DNA of 64,000 nt from Bacteroidia bacterium. GTDB taxonomy: Bacteria > Bacteroidota > Bacteroidia > J057. The notes beneath the pieces were generated by a model, which saw only the letters and a list, made by a program, of their open reading frames with translations, had not been told where the DNA came from and did not search any database. The DNA lies in the NCBI GenBank assembly GCA_041391665.1, contig JAWKNO010000001.1, positions 248,001 through 312,000 on the forward strand, written 5' to 3'. The translations under genes and the position numbers were made by a program. This document shows, piece by piece, positions 59,391-64,000 of the stretch. Position 1 is the first letter of the stretch. The number at the start of each line of letters is the position of its first letter.

Positions 59391-59418
59391 AAAAAAAAAG
59401 AGGGCCATAAGGTCCTCT
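59391..59418 (-). terminator. Rho-independent terminator of porV
   Basis: On the plus strand, AGAGGGCC (59399-59406), ATAA and GGTCCTCT (59411-59418) form an 8-bp stem with one G-T pair. On the minus strand the hairpin is followed by a run of nine T (59391-59399), as expected for a leftward gene ending at 59454. Confidence 0.85.
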
Positions 59419-59453
59419 TTTGCTTTTAGGTTAGTGATGTCAGAATGGTTCAA

Positions 59454-60599
59454 TTATTCGGTCCCGGCCGAATCAAAATTATAAGTCAGCGTAAAACGCA
59501 ATGTATTCTGGAGTGGATGATTTTGCTGAAGCGGTGCCAGATAGGCGAAGTTCAGGCCAAAAACATTGTACTTGATACCAGCTCCAAGGGTGATAAATTT
59601 GCGGTTGCCTTTCTGTGGATCTTCATAGAAGAAACCCATCCGGGCTGCAAAAATCTCGCGGTACCAGTATTCAAATCCGACGGAAGTATTAAACTCGGAA
59701 ATTTCTTCCCCAAAACCTCCGGGAGCGTCGCTAAAGCTACCAAACATGCCCTGAAGTAATGGCAGGTCGGAGCGGCCTCCTTCGGAAGGTACAAGCAGCT
59801 TGTTGAAGTCGTTGGTGAACGTTACGCTGTTGTAATCATCCACAAAAAACTTAAATGCGTAGCCGATCCGCATGTTTACAGGAATAAAATCCCTGTCAGA
59901 AGTATTGGCGGTGTAAGATACCTTCGGTCCGATATTGGAGATATTCAACCCGGAAGAAAACTGAACCGGGATATCTGTATTTCCACGGATTTTAAAATCC
60001 TTTTTATACAGAAAGGAAACATCACCAGCGGCAGTATTTACGGGCCGGGCATCGCCACCAAGATTTCCATTGGAAGCGAGACGGCTATAGATATAGCGCA
60101 TCGAAATACCCGCAGACAATACAGGCGTAACTTTCAATGAATATCCTACGTCGAGGGCAAACTCATTGGGTTTGTCGCTTCCGATCGGCTGACCAAGACC
60201 ATCGGTGAAGTCAATTTCACCCAGGGAAAAATAGCGGAGAGATGCTCCGATAACCCCCGAGTTCCCGGTGTTGTAGTAACCGGAAAGATACATAAGGTTG
60301 ATATCCGGAATTCCCAGCGCACGTAACCAGGGAGAGTAAGACATACTGAAACCCATACGATGGTCAAGAAAGGCCAAAGCAGAAGGATTCCAGTGCATAG
60401 CATTGGCGTCGTCTGTTATAGCAACTCCGGCTTCACCGATACCCGCACTTCGGGAGTCAGGTGCAACCATCAGAAATGGTACAGCAGTAGTAATGGTTTT
60501 GGTACCTCGTTGTCCTGTACTGCCACCCTGGGCAAACAGCTTCTGAGTGCCTATAAAGACAAGACTTAAACAAGCAGCGGTTAAAATTGCTTTCCTCAT
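59454..60599 (-). CDS. porV: Type IX secretion system outer membrane channel protein PorV
   Basis: 381-residue outer-membrane beta-barrel protein of the FadL-like PorV (LptO) family. A signal peptide covers about 1-24. The conserved start of the mature protein is visible: FLMVAPDSRSAGIGEAGVA and DDANAMHWNPSALAF near residues 45-80. Later strands include LNISNIGPKVSYT and GFEYWYREIFAARMGF. PorV shuttles cargo with sorting domains from the translocon to the PorU attachment complex. porU lies upstream in the same direction, the usual order in Bacteroidota. Confidence 0.95.
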   Translation of the reverse strand: MRKAILTAACLSLVFIGTQKLFAQGGSTGQRGTKTITTAVPFLMVAPDSRSAGIGEAGVAITDDANAMHWNPSALAFLDHRMGFSMSYSPWLRALGIPDINLMYLSGYYNTGNSGVIGASLRYFSLGEIDFTDGLGQPIGSDKPNEFALDVGYSLKVTPVLSAGISMRYIYSRLASNGNLGGDARPVNTAAGDVSFLYKKDFKIRGNTDIPVQFSSGLNISNIGPKVSYTANTSDRDFIPVNMRIGYAFKFFVDDYNSVTFTNDFNKLLVPSEGGRSDLPLLQGMFGSFSDAPGGFGEEISEFNTSVGFEYWYREIFAARMGFFYEDPQKGNRKFITLGAGIKYNVFGLNFAYLAPLQQNHPLQNTLRFTLTYNFDSAGTE

Positions 60600-60911
60600 A
60601 TTTTGCTACCTTTGTTCTAAAATGATTTGATGTACAAATTAACGTAGCATTCTCTTCATAGGCTGGATAAATTTTCTAAATGGAATTTATGTAAATATAA
60701 AGAAAGCGAATGTATTTCGAGTCTCTATTATTAGCTAAAACTTACTTTTAGCGTCAGGCAAATATAATTCTTTTCGGGAAATATCCGATTTATACCCGGG
60801 AAATTTGCCCAAACATAAATCCAGATATTTCACTATCAACGTACGAACCGCAGAAAAAGAAGCCATTCGAAAAGGAGATTCTTACCCTTTTCTTCAAAAA
60901 TGGCTGTCATT
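60600..60911. other. Intergenic gap between porU and porV
   Basis: 312 bp without a believable gene. It holds the predicted porV leader hairpin and -7 element described separately. A rightward frame at 60805-60987 runs into the 3' end of porU on the other strand and has no family resemblance. Confidence 0.6.
60734..60766 (-). promoter_or_regulatory. Putative porV promoter with leader hairpin
   Basis: On the minus strand TATATTTG (60759-60766) fits the -7 consensus TAnnTTTG; no convincing -33 TTTG precedes it. Just downstream, GCTAAAA (60734-60740) and TTTTAGC (60746-60752) form a perfect 7-bp stem with a 5-nt loop, which would sit at the 5' end of a leader of about 150 nt. Such a hairpin could stabilise the mRNA. 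Confidence 0.35.
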
Positions 60912-63900
60912 TTATCTCAATACTACCAGTCTCCGGGATTCACTGACGGTTTTTCCGGTATCGGTATCCGTAAGTATAACCCGATAAATGTAGATCCCAC
61001 TGCTCAGCTTTGCTCCGTTTGCAGCGGTTCCATCCCAATTTAAATCGCGGTAAACATTTCCGTTCGCCGTAAAATCTCCCGTTAACGTGGTTACTTTCTG
61101 TCCCGCCATACTCACGATGTCTACTTCGACATGCAGGTTTTTCCCCGCCTGATTGTGCCCGATAACAAATTCGGTACTTTCATTAAATGGATTCGGGTAG
61201 TTAAATATCTGTTCCAGCGCCATGACTGCATCGTCTGTGACAATAAACCACGTGTAAGCTTCTGAAGAATTATTGGCCACATCCCATACTCTTATCGTGA
61301 GATCATGTCTCCCCAATTCCAGATCGCGGAGCTGAAACTTCACAGTTCCTTCCTGATAGCTGTTGGGTTTGGCAGTATAATAATCATTAAGTATAAATAC
61401 ATTGGCACTATTGCTGTCGAGCTCAGCGGTGATTTCATGGCCAATGCCGATACCGACTGTATTAATTCCTGACTCGTCTTTGACTTTGGCAAACAGATAG
61501 GGATTCTGGTCGGTAATACCTCCGGGTATCCAGTTTTCGTCGTTGATAAATAATTCTATTTCAGGCCCTTCATCATCGGCAACTGCATCAGGGTCAGTAC
61601 CTCCGATATACATATTGTCGTAACAACCGGTTCCGTCTATAGAATCATTAAAAAAGTATACACTGATTTTGCCCTGCCCTTCTTCATAGGAAATGTCGAT
61701 GGGCACAACAAATTCAAATTCAAATTCGCCTCCGGCTACAGTTGCCCGTCCGTTGAAAATCCGGTTTTTCTGCCAGTAAAATGAGTATTGAGATAAGCGG
61801 GTAGTGAAAAGGCTGGGTTTGTCGAAAATGGTTACATCCATATCGCCCTTAAAATCGCTCTGGAAATTTCCATATTCGTCCGTAACCATTCCTTTTACTT
61901 TTACTTTGGACAGAGACTGTAAAGAATCTCTCACTCCGGGCTGTACCGGCAAATCATTGATAGAAGTAATTTTCGCCTTCAGTGACGGGTAGTTGAGTAT
62001 CAGCCCGGGATCACCGAGGAGGGTAAAATTTCGTGAGTTGATATTGGCGAGATTTCCCCTTGTGAATGTACTGTTTTTGGTATGCATCATCACCTCACCC
62101 AGCGTAGGCATTCTTCCTTTCAGGCTATCGAAGGCGAATACGTTCCTGTAAAAATTCTGATTGAGGGTAGCGTTGGGAGAAGAATATACAAGGCGAACGG
62201 TAGTAAAGAGGGCAATCGCTCCCGTTTCCGGATTCATCGTCATAACTTCTGCACCGGAGCGTAGTTCTGAATCGTCAAATCTTCCAAATTCACAGGTCGC
62301 AGTTACAATTACCGGAAGCCTGTCCCGGTTTTGCATGGATTCGATATCGGGTATTTCGAGAATACGCGAATTGGACCAGGCATATTCACCGCCATGACCT
62401 GTATAATTGAGGATAAGACTTCCCTGATCAAGTGCTGCAAGTAAGGCTGCTCTTCCGTCTGGGAAGCGGGTTACTCCCGCAGTTTTGACCAACTGATAAT
62501 TGTCCATAAACAGTTTGTCAATATTGATGCAGGGATTGGCGGCATTGATCAGGCCTGTATATGCATTTGCCTGGCTTACATGGGTGCTGCCTTCGCCTTC
62601 TTTGTGATCGGCTACAAGTACAACTTTACTGCGCCATTGTCCAAGCCCTGTTCCGTCTGGATTGGTTGCGTATCGGATGATCTTATCTACAATTGCTTTG
62701 GCCTGTTCTTTATTTTCTACCGGAAGCCTTCCTACTGCTACATCCAGCAGGTTGACCTGATAATTGATATCTCCATCAACGCCCGATGCTTCTCCCCAAA
62801 AGCCATCGGTATCATCCAGCAATCCGAAAAAATCATCGCTGGTGTAAGAGTTGGTAGGTTCCCATGAATCGCGGCTCTGATAGGTTGGAATAAAGTTGAC
62901 CACACTCTCTTCCCGTCGGTTGATGTTTTTGTAGTTGTAGGTTCCGTCTCCAAATAGCAGCACAAATCCGGGTGAAAGTTCTCCCGATTTCACATAAAAC
63001 ATACGGATAAAGTCCCTGATTGCAGATACGTCCAGTTTACCGCTGGAAAACTCGTTGTAAATTTCCTGGGGTGTGACAACCGCAACACTGCGTTTGTAAT
63101 GATTGCGATGAAAATCTGCCAACCGTTCCGCCTCTGCTTTAAATTCCGGGTAGGAAATAATCAGATAGTCAACAAGCGGGAGTCCGTGGAGATTCTGGTT
63201 GGGAATGGTTTTGATTGAGACCGGGCTTAATCCGGCATCCGTGAAGGCAATAAATCGCTTGGCGGAATCTGCATTTACTGAAAAGGCAAGTGTATTGCCG
63301 TTTATGGAGTATGCATGGCCGATAGCGGCTGCGGGTTCGGTTATATCCCAGATTTTATAGTTGCTGTTACCATTGGCAATCGAAATTGCAGCAACCTGGC
63401 CTGGGCCCGTCTGGTCTGCCACGCTGAATGCCCACTGACTTCTTCCGCCAGCATCTGGTGCCTGGTCGTAGTCCACTTCAATCCAGTCGAGCCATCCTTC
63501 CGAGCGGTTTGATCCCGATTTATTGAATACCAGGCGTATATCGAGCGAATCATCCGTTCCGACTAAATTGGGGTTTACGGAGAATGTCTGGGCTTTGGAG
63601 TGGTAGTATCTTACTTCTGAGTTGGTGACATTGGTTGAAGACAAGCCGACCGTACCCAGTAAAGTGTTTCCTGCGAAGACCTGAAAGCTGGTACCCACAT
63701 CAGAGCGGGCGGCGAGATCTACCGTAACCCGGATGGTACCCGTTGGGGCTGCGTCTGGAATATAAAACCCGAAAGTGCGATCCAGCAGAAGGTCAAACTT
63801 CTCTCCCAGCCAAAAGCGACCGGAGCGGAGCGGGTTTTCACTGTCTTTTTCGTGGAAATGAACATTCCGGGTAGTCGGCACCTGAAAAGTAGCGTTGGCA

Positions 63901-64000
63901 GCAGAAGGAATATTCTCTATCCTTTTTCCATTGGCATCTCCGATATGGAGGAAATAGAAATTGGTGTCTGCATATAGGTGAAAGTTGTGCACAAAACGCT
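60912..64000 (-). CDS. porU: Type IX secretion system sortase PorU (5' end beyond the window)
   Basis: Gingipain-like C25 cysteine peptidase that cuts off the sorting domain of T9SS cargo and attaches it to A-LPS at the cell surface. At least 1029 residues are visible; the frame continues past the window edge, and the GTG at 63992 is internal. The catalytic His is in NYTGHGGEYAW (codon 62394-62396) and the Cys in TATCEFGRF (codon 62292-62294). LLFGDGTYNYKN lies earlier. Large Ig-like and beta regions follow. The end (FNYPNPFNESTEF...LSSGIYIYRVIL) is PorU's own retained sorting-type domain. porV follows 312 bp downstream. Confidence 0.95.
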   Translation of the reverse strand, partial: RFVHNFHLYADTNFYFLHIGDANGKRIENIPSAANATFQVPTTRNVHFHEKDSENPLRSGRFWLGEKFDLLLDRTFGFYIPDAAPTGTIRVTVDLAARSDVGTSFQVFAGNTLLGTVGLSSTNVTNSEVRYYHSKAQTFSVNPNLVGTDDSLDIRLVFNKSGSNRSEGWLDWIEVDYDQAPDAGGRSQWAFSVADQTGPGQVAAISIANGNSNYKIWDITEPAAAIGHAYSINGNTLAFSVNADSAKRFIAFTDAGLSPVSIKTIPNQNLHGLPLVDYLIISYPEFKAEAERLADFHRNHYKRSVAVVTPQEIYNEFSSGKLDVSAIRDFIRMFYVKSGELSPGFVLLFGDGTYNYKNINRREESVVNFIPTYQSRDSWEPTNSYTSDDFFGLLDDTDGFWGEASGVDGDINYQVNLLDVAVGRLPVENKEQAKAIVDKIIRYATNPDGTGLGQWRSKVVLVADHKEGEGSTHVSQANAYTGLINAANPCINIDKLFMDNYQLVKTAGVTRFPDGRAALLAALDQGSLILNYTGHGGEYAWSNSRILEIPDIESMQNRDRLPVIVTATCEFGRFDDSELRSGAEVMTMNPETGAIALFTTVRLVYSSPNATLNQNFYRNVFAFDSLKGRMPTLGEVMMHTKNSTFTRGNLANINSRNFTLLGDPGLILNYPSLKAKITSINDLPVQPGVRDSLQSLSKVKVKGMVTDEYGNFQSDFKGDMDVTIFDKPSLFTTRLSQYSFYWQKNRIFNGRATVAGGEFEFEFVVPIDISYEEGQGKISVYFFNDSIDGTGCYDNMYIGGTDPDAVADDEGPEIELFINDENWIPGGITDQNPYLFAKVKDESGINTVGIGIGHEITAELDSNSANVFILNDYYTAKPNSYQEGTVKFQLRDLELGRHDLTIRVWDVANNSSEAYTWFIVTDDAVMALEQIFNYPNPFNESTEFVIGHNQAGKNLHVEVDIVSMAGQKVTTLTGDFTANGNVYRDLNWDGTAANGAKLSSGIYIYRVILTDTDTGKTVSESRRLVVLR

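Noticed and set aside
60805..60987. A 60-codon rightward frame in the porU-porV gap
   Set aside because: It overlaps the porU 3' end, and has no recognisable domain or neighbour support.

Overview
This window reads as chromosomal DNA from a Bacteroidota bacterium, most like the Saprospiria/Cytophagia side of the phylum. The reasons are: type IX secretion genes (porV and the 3' part of porU), several secreted proteins with a type IX C-terminal sorting domain (YPNP...GxY), a DUF4270 lipoprotein, a CarboxypepD_reg-like TonB receptor, promoters of the TAnnTTTG type, and almost no Shine-Dalgarno sequences. No tRNA, rRNA, CRISPR array, complete insertion sequence or prophage was recognised. The only mobile element found is a small MITE-like one.

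Layout. 0-7 kb: miaE, a large secreted PNGase F-like amidase, then a leftward P450 with an unrecognised helical protein. 7-12 kb: a tightly overlapping leftward operon (DUF4286, PrcB-like lipoprotein, M48 peptidase, membrane aminopropyltransferase-like protein). 12-17 kb: HsdR_N-like protein, SbcC-like ATPase, DUF2071, a membrane protein, and a GbsR-type regulator with two matching operator-like palindromes. 17-23 kb: M28 peptidase, an AbiE-like toxin-antitoxin pair, DUF937, aroB, gamma carbonic anhydrase, flavin reductase. 23-27 kb: two GT-C-like membrane proteins and an Uma2 nuclease. 27-31.6 kb: the most accessory-looking part. A lipoprotein gene has an octanucleotide repeat at its start and is followed by a beta-barrel-like gene. 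This pair lies between 78-bp direct repeats and next to a MITE-like element with a target-site duplication. A T9SS cargo gene follows. 31.7-36.5 kb: a rightward operon for probable periplasmic sugar oxidation (PVC-type cytochrome c, Tat-exported TIM-barrel isomerase, MFS). 36.5-46 kb: SRPBCC, SHOCT-tailed protein, CE4 deacetylase, HMG-CoA lyase-like, proBA, Uma2, esterase, GH67-like glycosidase, PlsC-like. 46-53 kb: hybrid histidine kinase, PagL-like deacylase, peroxiredoxin, T9SS cargo, TonB receptor, GNAT. 53-64 kb: panC, a short GT5 protein, DUF4270, glmS, aroE, porV, porU.

Several parts work together. PorU and PorV process and carry the sorting-domain proteins found elsewhere in the window. 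The PagL-like, PlsC-like, GlmS and GT-C-like proteins touch envelope lipid and glycan metabolism. The best leads are the predicted phase-variable lipoprotein (now out of frame), the MITE-like element with 23-bp inverted ends and a TATATT duplication, a family of CGCAAAG-type hairpin repeats (one has become the coding start of a membrane protein), the P450 plus unknown helical protein pair, and the PNGase F fold split by a roughly 500-residue insertion.
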